Shown here in pieces: positions 11,368 through 23,744 of a stretch of DNA of 64,000 bases. The stretch's first letter is position 1. Every line of letters begins with the position of its first letter. The DNA is from Lepus europaeus (Eukaryota > Chordata > Mammalia > Lagomorpha > Leporidae). Both the position numbers and the translations under genes were made by a program. Location: NCBI RefSeq assembly GCF_033115175.1, contig NC_084827.1, forward strand, positions 60,821,201 through 60,885,200, written 5' to 3'. The notes below the pieces were generated by a model. It saw nothing but the letters and a program-made list of their open reading frames with translations. It made no database searches and was not told where the DNA came from.

Positions 11368-12424
11368 AAGCATGAATTTCAAAGCTTACCAAAATCAGCT
11401 TATATTTAATTCAGTTTTCCATGAACTTTTTGAAGTACTTTATATTGAGCAACTGGGTCATAATACAAATATTAAATGTCTTGATTAATAAATTAGATAT
11501 CCCTACCTAAAAGATAGAATTCTTGATATTTCTGGAAATTAGAATTTCTCATATAGTCTAATGTTCTTATAAATTAGAAATCAGTAACAAAAGATAAACA
11601 GATATTATTTCTTTTAAAATAATTTTTAAATAATTTAAATAATTTGTGGCTCAAATAAGTCATAATTACATTAAACTGCTAAAAGATGAGCAATAATGAA
11701 GGTATAGTATTAAAAAAGTGTGGGATTCAGCAAAAGCAGCATTTTGAGGAAAATGCATAACCTCATAATAATATCAGAATAGAAAAAAGATGAACTTGAA
11801 TGAGCAAAGAATCTAACTTGAGAGGTCACAGAATAAAGGTAGGAAGAAAATATAAAGCAGAGAGTAATTCAATGAAAGTTGACACATTTTGTATACGACT
11901 AAGCAATATTAAAATTAATAATAAATGATATACTGCACAAAGCAAATATGTAACAGAATTTAAGCGATGACTTTAGATTAGTACATTTTAAAACTTAGAG
12001 GAAATGAACAAGTTAAATTGTAGCATTAAAACCAATACCAAAATACATGGAAAATATAAATAATCCTATAAATTCTTCAACCAATTATATCAGCAATTTA
12101 GAATCATTCAATAAAGGAGAAAGTCTCAGATGATTTTTCTCTGCTAGTTACATAATTCCAAGTACTCCAGATGATAAAACTGTAGCACTACACCACAGCT
12201 CCTGGGAGAAAACCAATGCAGAAGCCCATCTCATCATGGTTTTAAATAAGCATATTTTTAAATTATGCTAACAAACTGAACTCAGAATATGAGGGAAAGA
12301 TAATATGCTATATCAAACATGAATGCAGTGTTAATTTAACATTAGCAATCAGGTCATAGAAGTTCTATGCTAAGCTTAAGGTAGAATAATCCTAGGAAAT
12401 TTTCATTTTAAAAAATCAATTCCT

Positions 12425-12738
12425 GAGGCAGCAGGTAAACTTGCTGCCTGTAATGCACCATATGGGTGCCAGTTCATGTCCTGGCCACTCCACTTCTGAT
12501 CCAGTTGCCTGCAAATGGCGTGGGATAGCAGCGGAGATTGGTCCAAGTGATTGGGCCCTTGCCATCCATGTGGGAGGCCTGGATGAAACTGCTGGCTTTG
12601 GCCTGGCACAGTCCTGGCCCTTGCAGCCACCTGGGGGAACGAGCCAGCAGATGGAAGGTACCCCACTCTATCTATCCCTCTCTCTATATAACTATTCCAA
12701 ATAGATAAATAAATTTGTTAAAAATATATAAATAAATA
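12425..12738 (+). mobile_element. C-repeat SINE, older copy
   Basis: Starts near GAGGCAGCAGGTAAACTTGC, whose first few bases are lost, and ends in AAATAGATAAATAAATTTG. Immediately followed head-to-tail by a younger SINE. Confidence 0.88.
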
Positions 12739-13093
12739 AGCCGGCGCCGCAGCTCAATAGGCTAATCCTCTGCCTAGTGGCGCCGGCACACCGGGTTCTA
12801 GTCCCGGTTGGGGCGCCGGATTCTGTCCCGGTTGCCCCCTCTTCCAGGCCAGCTCTCTGCTATGGCCCGGGAGTGCAGTGGAGGATGGCCCAAGTGCTTG
12901 GGCCCTGCACCCCAGGATAAGTACGTGGCTCCTGGCTTTGGATCAGCACGGTGCTCTGGCCACAGCACGCCAGCCGTGGTGGCCTTTGGAGGGTGAACCA
13001 AAGGCAAAGGAAGACCTTTCTCTCTGTCTCTCTCTCACTGTCCACTCTGCATGTCAAATATGTGTGTGTGTGTGTTTGTGTATAAATAAAACC
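12739..13093 (+). mobile_element. C-repeat SINE, young; tail carries (TG)n
   Basis: GCCGGCGCCGCAGCTCAATA start, B box GGTTCTAGTCC, CT block, then the tail has evolved a TG repeat at 13061-13082 before AATAAAACC. It inserted into the A-rich tail of the preceding SINE, a common target for L1-dependent insertion. Confidence 0.93.
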
Positions 13094-13555
13094 TTAGCAA
13101 ACTAAAAGTAGAGGTGAATGCCCTTAAACTGTCAAATTTATTATGTACAGCTTCATACCAAATGGGTAAAAGTACCAAAAACACTTCCTTCATGAACAGG
13201 AAAAGTCAAGAGCCAGCATCTATCCACATTTCTAGTCAACCGTTACAACCAGTTTACCATGCAGTTAGTAAAAAGATAGGAAAAATGAAAACAATAAGAC
13301 AAGAAAAAATGGGGAGGGGAAGAGAAGGTGATAGCTAAAGGGCAATAATTAAGTAGCAAGGGTTTTTAACAAAGTTGACTGATGTAAAAATCATCTACAT
13401 ACAACAGCAACAAACATTTTAAAACTGCAGTTACATGAATGATGCCACTTACATACCCTGAAATTACAAAATACCTAGCAATAAATCTAGCAGAACTTCA
13501 AACTGAAAAAAAAAAAAACCCTAATAATAATAAAAAATATAAGTAAGGAAGAGCT

Positions 13556-13892
13556 AGGGACTGGCCTTATAACATAGCAAGTTAAGCTGCCGCTTGCGAC
13601 CTTCACGCCCTGGTTGCTCCACTTCTGATCCAGTTCACCGCTAATGTGCCTGGGAAAGCAGTGGAAGGGCAGAAAACGGCTCAAGTGTTTGGGCCTCTGC
13701 ACCCACTTGCGAGAGCAAGATGAAGCTCCTGGCATCGGGCTTCTGCCTGGCCCAGCTCTGGCCATTGTGGCCATTTGGAGAATGAACCACACTCTTTCTC
13801 TTTCTCTCTCTTTTTCCCTCTCTCTCTTCCCCTCTGTCTCTCCTTCTCTCTGTGCAACTCTGCCTTTCAAATAAATAAATCTTTAAAAAATA
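13556..13892 (+). mobile_element. C-repeat SINE with long CT block
   Basis: From GGGACTGGCCTTATAACATA to AAATAAATAAATCTTTAAAA. The CT-rich block at 13793-13852 is expanded. Lies inside the ancient L1. Confidence 0.92.
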
Positions 13893-14667
13893 AGAAAGAT
13901 CCAAATAAATAAAGAAATAGACAATTGACATGGGTCAAAAGACTCCACAGCTAAAAGACATCAGTTACTTCCAGATATATAATATAATGCAGATCCTCAA
14001 AGCTGCTGTGTGGTACTTGATAAGTAGATTCTAAAATACCTGTGGTAGATCTTAAGAGGAAGAATCACTGAGGTACTCCTGAGAAAGAAGAAAAACAAGA
14101 TGAGGGAGGGGGCCTGTTTCGTCAGACTTATTAAAAAGCCATAAGAATATGAAAATGTGGCATTTGGGCAGGGATGTACCAGTAGACTGACTAAGCGGAG
14201 AAGAGAATCTATGCGTTTCTGTGCATGTCAGAAACGTGATATAACAACATGAAGGAAAGCATGAGTTTCTCAGCGATCTGACTTGAGAAAATCAGTCATT
14301 CACATCAGGAGAAACAAAGAAATCGGGGCTTTCCTCAACACAACAGTAACACACAAAAATTAATTCCAAGTGCTTTAAAGATCTAAACGTGTAAGCTAAG
14401 ACCATAAATGTTTACGAATACCTTATGGAAGAATGTATTTATGACTTCAGTATAAAAATTAATTTCTTGAGATTCAAAAAAGGCACATCCTAAAGGAAAA
14501 ACCAGTCAATATGTTAAAACCAAGAACTTCTCTTTTTCATAAGAAACTGTTTTAAAGTGAACAAAACCCACAAATTGAAGGAATATATTGCAACAAGGAT
14601 AGCTGACAAAGAAATAGAGTACCAAATACCCAAAGCATTAACACAAACTAATAGAAAGAAGATAACT

Positions 14668-15013
14668 TGGAGCCAGCACGGTGGCATAGCGGCAAAGCTG
14701 CCACCTGCAGTGCTGCCATCCCATATGGACACCGGTTCGAGACCCAGTTGCTCACTTCTGATCCAGCTCTCTGCTGTGGCCTGGGAAAGCAGTAGAAGAT
14801 AACCCAAGTCCTTAGGCCCCTGCACCCACATGGGAGACCCAGAAGAAGCTCCTGGCTCCTGGCTTCGGATCAGCACAGCTCCGGCCATTGCAGTCATTTG
14901 GGAAGTGAACCAGTAGATGGAAGACCTCTCTCTCCCTCTGCCTCTCTTTCTCTCTCTGTATTACTCTGTTTTCAAATAAATAAATAAATATTTTTTAAAA
15001 TATATATATATAA
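14668..15013 (+). mobile_element. C-repeat SINE with target duplication
   Basis: Full-length from GGAGCCAGCACGGTGGCATA to (AAAT)n and TATATATA. Target duplication AAGATAACT at 14659-14667 and 15014-15022. Inserted in L1 ORF2. Confidence 0.95.
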
Positions 15014-15960
15014 AAGATAACTCAACAGAGAAATATGTAAAAGACTTGAGAGAATACTTCACACACACACCCAACCACTAATAAAAAATATGAAAAGGTG
15101 TTCATTGTTAATCAGAAAAATGCAAATTAAAGCAGCCACAATTAGATACCATCGCATGTCCACCGGACTGGAAAATTTTTCAAAGTCCAACAATATCATG
15201 TTGTGCAAGGATATTAGGGAAAACCCATCTATTGCTACAGGGCAACAATCTGGCTTTCTATAGGCATATTGAAGGTGAGCATGCCAGAGATACAGAAATT
15301 CCTCTCCAAGGAACACATGCAACATTTGTGCACATGAGGGGCCCCAGGGAATATCCACAAAATGTTCATAGCAGCACCATTTATAATAGCAAAACCTCAG
15401 CCAGGAGCCAAAAGCCCAATGACAGGAGAAGGCATAACAATATTGGTTCATTCATACCATGTGGTACTGTACAGCCGTGAAAATAAATGAGCCACAGCCA
15501 TGAGCATATGGTAGCTCCCTCTCAGGAGAGGATGTTGAGCCGCAGAAAGCGAGATGCAGATGCATACATATGGTGTGATTCCATCAAAATAAAGCCTGAA
15601 ATTTGCAACGCTAAGCCCTCTTTGCTTTTTTGGAGCTGCGAGTAGAAGTTGTGCTGGTTCTGTACAACAGAGAACCCCTTGAATCGTACAATGCAGATTC
15701 TCAAATACATTTGTACAATGACCATGTGACGGTCTCAGCTACAATTGTTAAAACCAGAGAAACACAAGAAAAGGATTGCAAACCTGTAGTGTGTTGGTGA
15801 CTTCTGAGGAAGGGAGAAAGAGGGAACCAGTGAGAAGTGCTCAAAGGTTATGATAATGTCTGTTTCTTTGTCTATGTGGGATAAATAGATCACCACCTAT
15901 TGTATTGGTACTTTAGGTTGATTATGTGTGTTTTATAAATGCTGTTTTATAGCTAAACAA

Positions 15961-16200
15961 TATTTAGTAAAAGTAATTTTGAAAATGATTTGAATGGTTG
16001 TGGTCCTAGTTGTATGACCTGTCCCATGATCTTAGTCAAATCCTAAGGATTTGTCTGGACCTAAGAGCCCTGTTGTCTTCTCCCTCCTATGAAGGAATCT
16101 TTACCTCCAAGGACCATGCAAGCCAGTGGAGACGTATAGAAGCCACCATGGCACAGGCAGTGACACAAAAACAGCTGACTGCAGGGGAAATCTCTACTGG
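15961..16200. other. Unassigned DNA
   Basis: Nothing diagnostic. It precedes a MIR-like fragment and may be its diverged 5' part. Confidence 0.4.
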
Positions 16201-16204
16201 ATTA

Positions 16205-16290
16205 CAGGATACCTGTGTGATGTTGAGAAGCTTAATCTGTCTCCAGCTCCTCATCTTCAAACCAGAGATGATATCTACCTTGCCATGTTA
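16205..16290 (+). repeat. MIR fragment
   Basis: GTGTGATGTTGAGAAGCTTA, CTCCTCATCTTCAAACCAGA and GATGATATCTACC follow the MIR order GTGACCTTGGGCAAGT, CCTCATCTGTAAAATGGG, AATACCTACC. Confidence 0.6.
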
Positions 16291-16469
16291 AGGGTTAGGG
16301 GGAGGGGTGGAAGTACACAGATGAGGAGAAATGTAAATCAGATATAGCATTTCCAGTGGACAAATTGTAGAAACAATCAACATGTTCAATGTTCTTGTGA
16401 TCTAATCAGTGGTTCATTTACTTCAGAGCTATTCCAGAAAAATAGTTTCTAAATTTTACAATTTATGGG

Positions 16470-17130
16470 CAAGAGAGTTGATTGCAGTGTTGTCTTGGAA
16501 AGAAGAGATACAATCTTTGACACAATAATTATAAATAAATTATGATACATCAGTATTTAGAAATATATTGCATAGTCTTTAAAATGAATACAGTAGACAA
16601 TGTACTGACATAGGAAAAACCGTAAGTTATACAGCTAAGAGAAAAATACCCTCTGTCACATACATGGAGTCTGAAGTAGAGATCTGGTTTGTTCCAACTA
16701 GTAGAGGACAGAGCAGGGACTGTAACCCACATGATGTCATTCTCAAATACTAGTTATTCCTGCTCCAACACACAACCAGCTGTAGAATCTAAAAATATAT
16801 ATCTCAAAGAAACCCAGTAGAAGGTGGGCTACCAGAGGCTGGAGGGATGGTGAGAGGGAAGATGTTGTTGGAAGGACCTAGCACTGTAGGTCAACTGGAG
16901 GAGGAAGTTTTACTGGTCCATGACATGATGGAGCCTATAGTTAATAATAAAGTATTATATGTTTTAAAACTGCCAAAATTTTTTTTGATGTTTTCTTCCC
17001 GCAAAATGATAAATTAATGAGGTGATAGATCCATTAAGTAGCTTGATTAAATCATTCAGTAATGAAACAATAAATGTAAGCATCACATTGTACCCCATAA
17101 ACATACACAATTTTAAACATCAATTAAAAA
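16470..17130 (+). mobile_element. Ancient L1 3' end (ME/MC-type)
   Basis: 16470-16660 resembles the ORF2 end (TAAATAAATTATGATACATC, AAAATGAATACAGTAG). 16820-17130 matches the old L1 3' UTR pattern: GGCTACCAGAGGCTGG, TATAGTTAATAATAAAGTAT, GAGGTGATAGAT, TTGTACCCCATAAACATACA. Inert. Confidence 0.7.
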
Positions 17131-17665
17131 TAAATTTTCCAGAAGAAGACTACTAATAGCTCTAATTCTTTCTTTTTCTTTCTCTCCTGCTCTCTCCGCT
17201 AAAAGCTTGCTTTTTAGAGTTATTCAAAGTCACAACAGCAATAATGAAAACCTATGACCACTACTTGCGAACGACGCTTTCTTTGCCAGCAGACGCCTGT
17301 GTCAGGTGTGAATCAGAGGAGAAGGAGCCGCTGTATGTGGGTCACACGGTTTATCTTCCTTCACATGGTCACCACCTGTCCCGGGCTCTATTTTTTTATG
17401 TATGAAAAAATAGATGCCTGGGTTGGAATGTCACATAAGGGCATCTCTGAGGTGCTCCGATGAATAATTTAGTCCTTCTCTAGCCGTTTCAATGGTGCTC
17501 AGCCTGTCTTCCCCGTGTGATCATAGAAGCGAACTTGGAGGCTGCTCTGACCCTGTGCCTTTATCTGTCCCCGCCAGTGTCACACTTGTCTGTCTTCCTT
17601 TGAGGCAGGTTCAAAGAATGATTAGAAAACTCCCTGGAGAGGTGAAAAAAAAAACATCAAACCAT
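17131..17665. other. Unassigned DNA
   Basis: CpG-containing text around 17260-17340 and a 69-aa frame at 17254-17463 have no recognisable product. No repeat identified. Confidence 0.45.
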
Positions 17666-17699
17666 GAAAGTTTTTTTTGTTTTTTTTGTTTTGTTTTGT

Positions 17700-17967
17700 T
17701 TTGTTTTTTTTTAAGACAGAGATAGACAGAGAGCTCCCATTCACTGGTTCCCTCTCCAAGTGCCTGCAACCTGGCCAGTTAGGAGCCAGGAACACAGTCT
17801 GGGTCTCCCAAGTGAATGGCAGGTACCAAACTACTTGAGCTCTCCCCTACTGCCTCTTGTGGTCTGCATTAGCAGGAAGCTGGATTGGGAACAGAGCCAG
17901 GACTTGAACCCCGATGCTCTGCTATGGGAGCAATCTCTTCACAGCTATACCAAATGCCAGCCACAAG
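17700..17967 (-). mobile_element. C-repeat SINE, diverged reverse copy
   Basis: T-rich start with TTTTG repeats from 17671 (the SINE's A tail), then AAGACAGAGATAGACAGAGAG, and ends at TACCAAATGCCAGCC. Middle region shortened. Confidence 0.85.
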
Positions 17968-19530
17968 GAGGCATTGAACACAGAGGAGAAACAAGTGAGG
18001 TTGTGAGAACCATGCCCCCCTGGGCCCCAAAGACAAAGGTGCCCTCAGAATTAGTAAGGTGATTGGTATTCCCACTTTGCTTTTGGGTTTTGGTCTTGCT
18101 TCTTGGAATGAACCACTTTCCAGAAAAACTGGGAGGTTGCCTAAAGTTTTCCTTCCCACTAACCAGTGCCTTTTCCCCAGAAAGGAATGGGGGTGTTGAT
18201 GTGGGTTTGCATGTGCCTGGGCAGCCAGGAGCAGCTGATGAGTCCAGCTCCAGCATGCACATAAAAAGGAGACTGAAGGGGTATCCCAAAGCCCCTGACC
18301 AGTGTATACCTACTCCCAATAAGCCACACAGTGAGTTCATGTTCACATTCTAACCTTGAGATGATGGGTCTGACACTCCAACATTAAGGTCCTACCTGAG
18401 GTTTCTCTATTCCTACACAGCAAGGTTAGGGTATGAACTCAGCCTTCCATGATTCCAAAACCCATGGTTTCCCCAAGATGGCTCCTACAGTCATTGGTGG
18501 GTCAGAGCTGTTTGGTGCTAGCCTGAATGAAAATCTCTTGGGCAGCATTTCCTGCAAATTCCAGCTGAGTTTGAGAGTTCCCTGAAGTCCAACCTGAGGT
18601 TTCCCCAAACACAAAAAGCCCAAAGGGGATTTTAGGGGCACCCAGTCTCACAAGCAGCAATGCATGAGCTACGTGCCAACAGGGGCATCATGGATGGACA
18701 GTCCCCTACTGTGCTTTTCCTACAAATGTAGGACAGCTTTGCAAGGAAGGTAGGGAGCCTCGCTACTTCATTGAAGCCCTGTCAGGAGTACAGCAACTAA
18801 CAGAATGACTGCAACCACTGAATGCAGTAATTCCTACAACAGTGCCAGGAGCAAAACAAACCCTCCAAAGAGTCTGTTTCTAACATGCCAAGAACTACTC
18901 TAGGGCCTTGTATAATTTAAGGACCCAAGACCCTGCAAGGTGTGATTGCCTCTGTTCACTTGTGATGAGTCTGAGGCTCCAAACCCATGACCACACACAC
19001 TTGATCCACTCATCCTGTCCATCTAATGGGTGTGTGGTCTGAGTGATACCCAAAAATGTACAAGGAAAGGCCTTATTTCACCCATCAAGGAGCTGCCAAT
19101 CAGAAGAGAGGAGCAATAAACTGTGACAGAAAAACAGCCATGGAGAATCTCATCACACAAGCTAGAAGTTGTTTTCAGCCTTGTAAAGCCTACCCCAGGG
19201 CATCCTCCCCCTCCCCTCTGCTCCAGCAGCTTCAACCACTCTCTCCTCGGAGCCTTTCTGTCCTCCCCAAAATTCTAGGCACACTCCTACCACACACATA
19301 ACTTGTGTTTGGAAAAAAATTTGCTCACTTACCTAGAATGATTTTGGCAGCAAAGAATGTGACACCATGTACATGGCCCAAATCTCATCTAGTTGGAGCC
19401 CTCATCTCTACTAGTCTCTCTCTCCTGCCCCTTCCCCTCACCTGCTTAAAGGCCAATTCATGGTGGTATATCAATCATATTATTTTTCAACCTGAAAAAG
19501 TGTTCCAAAGTAATAGAATAGATAATGGAG
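17968..19530. other. Unassigned intergenic DNA
   Basis: About 1.5 kb of unique-looking sequence with no recognised gene or repeat. Frames of 96-133 aa on both strands lack known domains. No splice-bounded conserved frame could be argued. Confidence 0.45.
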
Positions 19531-19534
19531 CACA

Positions 19535-19680
19535 GGGTTGAGCCCAGGAACCTGAGTTTGAATATTGATGCTGGCATTAACCCCTTCTGCCAACACCTCT
19601 GAGCCCTGGCTTGCCCTTCCAGAAAATGTGAGGATTCAACTACCTGGACCCCAAGACTCTCTCCTCCAGCGCCCAAAGTC
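19535..19680 (+). repeat. MIR
   Basis: GAGCCCAGGAACCTGAGTTT, GAGCCCTGGCTTGCCC and AAAATGTGAGGATTCAACTA align in order to the MIR consensus on the plus strand. Confidence 0.65.
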
Positions 19681-20340
19681 TATGAAGCTAAGAAGAACCA
19701 CACGGTGAGGCTGGCACTACGGCACCCCCCCACACACACTGGCAAAGGATGATATTCAGCCCAGGCATCAGGTGCAAAGGGAGCCCTTGAGTAATGACTT
19801 TACAGATAGGCACCGGGGTGTCATAAACTTCCCTTGCCATTCTCCAAGTTATAATTCCACCTCATTGTCACTAACTCCCTAGTTCCCGCAGTAATTTCAT
19901 TTAATTTTATGGCCCGGCTCCTCCAAGCCTTCCCAGTCAGATAAGCAGGTCTGACAGCACTGAGGACGATGCCAGGCCATGATTTGTGAGGCTGGGAGCA
20001 GTGTACAAACCAGAGAGATCAACAGCACAGGGCGGGTTGACTGACCTCTAGAGACGAGAGCCAAGGCTCCTACCAAGAAAAAACCATCAGATCGGGGAGG
20101 CCGAGGCTGGCTGGGGTCGGGGCAGAGGTTGTGCTCACCAAAGGCACGCGGACTGGCTCAGAGATCATGAGCTGGGCACCAACATGAATGGGCAGGATCT
20201 GGTCATGAGTCCAAGAAAGGAGCCATGGACCAGGTCATCCCCTGTAGGATGCCTGCAATGTACAAGCACAAGAGCAGAAAGGGATGGAAGAAAGGGAGTT
20301 GTCACTCATAACTGTTGTGAATGAAAGGGGCAGGCACTGC
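19681..20340. other. Unassigned intergenic DNA
   Basis: No gene or repeat recognised. Contains a short C-run and CA repeat near 19726-19739. Confidence 0.45.
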
Positions 20341-20344
20341 TTGA

Positions 20345-20470
20345 TTCAACTGTGTGGGAACAGGTTACTTAACCTACCTGAGCCTTAGCAACTCCCCAGG
20401 GCTGCAGTGGGGACAGTAGCAACTATTTTTGGAAGTGTTGTGAGTATATTTACATCAAGCATCAGCCGTG
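20345..20470 (+). repeat. MIR
   Basis: GTTACTTAACCTACCTGAGC, GCAGTGGGGACAGTAGCAAC and TTGTGAGTATATTTACATCA give the MIR core and its downstream part. Confidence 0.7.
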
Positions 20471-21095
20471 ACCCCAATGTAGCAGTCATAACAGTGAACA
20501 AGAGAGGGCATCCTCAGGTCCAGGCAGCCTCTAGCTGCAGAATTTCGGGCCAGGTTCCAGACAAGTGGACAGCTGAGAGGGCCTCCTGATGTATACACAT
20601 TTAGCTTGTCCAGTGCATCTATGAGTTTAAGGCAGATCTTGGGTGTGCCTTATTCTGCCTTCTAGCTCCAAGGAAGAACAAAGAACCTGAGTAGGAAGGC
20701 CTCAGGAAAGACTTGAAGGGTGGAGGGGGCACCCAGAGCACTCAGAGGTTTGTGGATAAACTGCCTCCAATCAGGCCTCTGAGTGGGGAGGAGGGGCCCA
20801 GAGGGGAAAGGCCCATTTTCTCCTATCTTGTCCCATTGTGAAGGGACACAAGCCTGTTCACAAATACCTCTTGCCAGGCATTCTAAGGTTGGAATTTGTG
20901 CATTGGAAGCACGATGACATAGTTGTCATCCCAGATTTCTGCTGGCTGAATCCAGCACCTTAGGAACTGATCTATACAAAACCTTCCAAGTTAACGACAC
21001 TTCTGAGATGCAGGTGTAGATTAGTACAAAAATCACCTGTGGGAATCATTAAGCAACCTTATTAAAAATACATGTCTGCTTTAGAAGCAGATCTG
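20471..21095. other. Mostly unassigned; possible MER5-like fragment at 21020-21075
   Basis: AAAAATCACCTGTGGGAATC followed by TTATTAAAAATACATG resembles the hAT MITE pattern CAGAATCACCTGGG..TTGTTAAAA. The rest is unrecognised. Confidence 0.35.
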
Positions 21096-21096
21096 A

Positions 21097-21393
21097 GGGC
21101 TGCAGCCACGGCTTACAGTAGCAGCATCCCATATTAGAGTGCCAGTTCAATTCCTGGTAGCTCTCCTTCCCAACAAAGCCCTTGCTAATGTGCCTTGGAA
21201 GGCTATGGATGATAGTCCAACTATATGAGCCCCTGACACTCATGTGTGAGACTGGTAAGGAGCTCCTGGCTCCTGGCTTGACTGTCTCTGACTTGGCTGT
21301 TGAGGTCATTTTGGGAGTGAACTAGCAAATGGGAGGTAGTTGGCTCACTCTCTCTCTCTCTTCGAATAAATACTTCTTTGAGAAAGAAATCAA
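21097..21393 (+). mobile_element. C-repeat SINE, old
   Basis: GGGCTGCAGCCACGGCTTAC start, GAGCTCCTGGCTCCTGGCTT mid-signature, CT block and an AATAAAT-type end. Heavily diverged. Confidence 0.85.
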
Positions 21394-21899
21394 AAAGAAC
21401 CAGATCTCCCCATGCTTAAGGGGAATGTTATGAGTGAGCCAACCATACCTCTGCTTTAAGGACAGGGCCAGGTGTTCAGCCCAGAACCTGAATCTACCTC
21501 CAGAAAAACTGTGCTGATTTCCCAAGGCCTAAGACCCTACTTCTGAATCACAGCAGCTCTGGCCCACAAAGAACACTCATGTCTCAGAGGCCCTAATTCA
21601 ATCACTCCCCAATGGCATCCTGAGTACGGATCTTCATTATACCAAGGCCTAAGCCTCAAAGGACGATACCTCTCACTCTCTCCACTTTGTGGGAAGTGCA
21701 CTGCAATTAACATCACTAGACCCTCTCACACCAGGCTATGTGCTCCACACTCAACAACTAGTGACCTTGTACTGCCCAGATTTTTTCTGCCATATCCACC
21801 AAATCTATTGGTTTTACCTAAAACCCACATCTTGGCATATACTCACATATTGGTTTAAAACAAACAACAAACCAAAAAATGCCTTCTCTCACAAATAAA
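21394..21899. other. Unassigned DNA
   Basis: No gene or repeat recognised between two SINEs. Confidence 0.45.
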
Positions 21900-21914
21900 A
21901 TCACAGCTATCAAG

Positions 21915-22266
21915 GGGTGAGTGCTGTGGCATAGATGGAAATGTGGCATAGTGGGTAAAGCCTCCACCTGCAGAGACTGCATCCCATATGATGCCAGATC
22001 ATGTCTCAGCTGCTCCTCTTCCAATCCAGCTCTCTGCCATGACCTGGGAAGCAGTAGAAGGTGGCCCAAGTGCTTCAGCCCCTGCTTCAGTCCCCTTGTG
22101 GGAGACTGGAAGAGGCTCTGGGCTCCTGGTTTTGGATCAGCCCAGCTCCAGCCATTGTGACCATCTGCAGAGTCAACTGGCAGATGGAAGACCTTCTCTC
22201 TGTCTCCCTCTCTCTGTCTGTAACTCTACCTCTCAAATAAACAAATAAAAATCTTAAAGAAAAAAA
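21915..22266 (+). mobile_element. C-repeat SINE with 15-bp target duplication
   Basis: Flanked by ATCACAGCTATCAAG (21900-21914) and ATCACAGCTACCAAG (22267-22281). Near its 5' end the block TGTGGCATA is repeated, at 21927 and 21942, a small internal duplication close to the A box. Otherwise full length. Confidence 0.96.
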
Positions 22267-22281
22267 ATCACAGCTACCAAG

Positions 22282-22640
22282 CATAACACATTTTTTATCT
22301 TTTAGCTGAACCTGCCATTTGCAAATATGTCCTGTTAAAATGTAAAGGAAAATGCAGTATCTGATACAACCTTGAAAATGATACTCTCAGGATTGCTTTC
22401 CAATCTGAACGAATTTGCGTGATTAAGAAGTAAAATCAAGGAGCTGATCCATTTCTTGTTCCAAATGCAGCAAATCCTCTTCCTATAGTCATGATTACAA
22501 AGTTTTTTCTCAACAAAGAGGAATGATATAGTTGGAGTTGATTCCTGGAGAGTAAGGGCTGTGGAATCAGGGAAGAAATAACAGTACGAACCCTAGGAAA
22601 TGGGTTTGGTGTGCCAGGCACAATGTGAAAACTTTGAGCC
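22282..22640. other. Unassigned DNA
   Basis: Nothing recognised. Confidence 0.45.
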
Positions 22641-22644
22641 CATC

Positions 22645-22855
22645 TTGGTTAATAGCTCTCAACCTGAGTGATTTTTTGCCTACCAGGGGCAATGTGTTGC
22701 CTAGAGACATTTTTGGTTGTCGTAATTGGGAAAGGAGGAATATTACTGGCATCTAGAGAGTAGAGACCAGAAATGTTGCTAAACATTCTAGCTCCCCACA
22801 GCAGAGAATTAGTCCAAAATCTCAGTAGTGTCATGACTGCAAAACTATGGCTTCC
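22645..22855. repeat. hAT-type MITE fossil (MER-class)
   Basis: CTCTCAACCTGAGTGATTTT, AGAGACATTTTTGGTTGTCG, TACTGGCATCTAGAGAGTAG and GTTGCTAAACATTC follow the order of an abundant mammalian hAT-derived MITE. Subfamily and orientation are not assigned. Confidence 0.6.
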
Positions 22856-22874
22856 AAAGTCAAGTCATGGCTGC

Positions 22875-23005
22875 CCTTATTTTCCAGATTGAGAAACTGA
22901 GGCTCAAAGAGACCTAATCACTTCCCAAAGATCAATAAGTGAAGGAGACAGAATTCGAGCTGAGAGCTATCTGGTCTCATGCTCCATAGTCAACTCTAGG
23001 AAGTC
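22875..23005 (-). repeat. MIR (reverse)
   Basis: TTTTCCAGATTGAGAAACTG, AGGCTCAAAGAGACCTAATC and GACAGAATTCGAGCTGAGAG reproduce the reverse-strand MIR order (ACAGATGAGGAAACTGAGGC, AGAGAGGTTAAG, GATTCGAAC). Confidence 0.8.
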
Positions 23006-23740
23006 ACCATCGTAGCCATCAGGAATATGTTGCAGCTAACAGAAAGATGTTTGCATGACCCATCTTTAGCATCAATTCAAGATATGTAATTAACCAGACA
23101 CCTTTAGGGAAGCTGATAGGAACATACACACACACACACAATAAAGCTAAGCAGCACTGATTTCACAGCTCTCTTATCAAATTGCCATTTGGCATTAATC
23201 AGATCACTGAACTTCTCTAAAATTTTCATCATTTCAAGAAAGCAATTCACACTGAGGTTACAAGTACTAAGACAGACCTATTGTTATCATACTTGTCTGG
23301 AATCCTTCTAACTAATTAATCAGTATATGGATTTATTGGGCCAATCTAAATTTGTATGTGCATGTTGGGAGAGACCATGCCTTAACTCAAAGGAATAAAA
23401 GTTGTGACACTGCTGAGTTTAGGGTATTCTATCTGTCCTAGAACTGCTATATCCATCTTGGCAACAAGTGGACAGACTGGATGGATCCCAACACACTGCG
23501 AACTCAGGAACGCTACCTTGATCCATAGCCAGGCTCACTACTGCCTAGTGAGGGCTCTGCACCTGCTGTGGAATAGCATAATGCCATGGCATACTTTATA
23601 GATTCTTTGCCTTCTGCTACAAAGAACATTGCTACTAGGCCAAAGAGTTTGGACTAACTTATAGGCAATATAGGACTCTTGAGGTTTTTGTGGTTTTATA
23701 ATGAAATGAGTTGGAGCATATTTGATGTAAATAGGTTTTC
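23006..23740. other. Unassigned DNA with short (CA)n
   Basis: A CA repeat lies at about 23125-23141. No gene or other repeat recognised; a 65-aa frame at 23404 has no recognisable product. Confidence 0.45.
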
Positions 23741-23744
23741 AGAT

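Larger units (their letters stand above)
11640..15960 (+). mobile_element. Ancient L1M ORF2 and 3' UTR, interrupted by four SINEs
   Basis: With the SINEs at 12425-13093, 13556-13892 and 14668-15013 removed, the plus strand follows the expected order of old L1 ORF2. Landmarks are GGATTCAGCAAAAGCAGCAT (11723), the mid-ORF2 text near 12000-12400, CCTAGCAATAAATCTAGC (13471), and the ORF2 end near 15100-15480 with TTCATAGCAGCACCATTTA. A 3' UTR-like tail runs to about 15960. Stops and indels throughout; no function. Confidence 0.75.

Noticed and set aside
12808-13105. Recurrent 60-160-aa frames with Pro-Gly-Gln-Leu-Ser-Ala type text here and at about 35, 24000, 28640 and 36250
   Set aside because: The same peptide patterns recur at every young C-repeat SINE because they are SINE translations, not genes.
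18060-18420. Possible conserved exon with CCCCAG acceptor near 18179
   Set aside because: No recognisable protein in any frame and no matching donor; an isolated polypyrimidine-AG is common.
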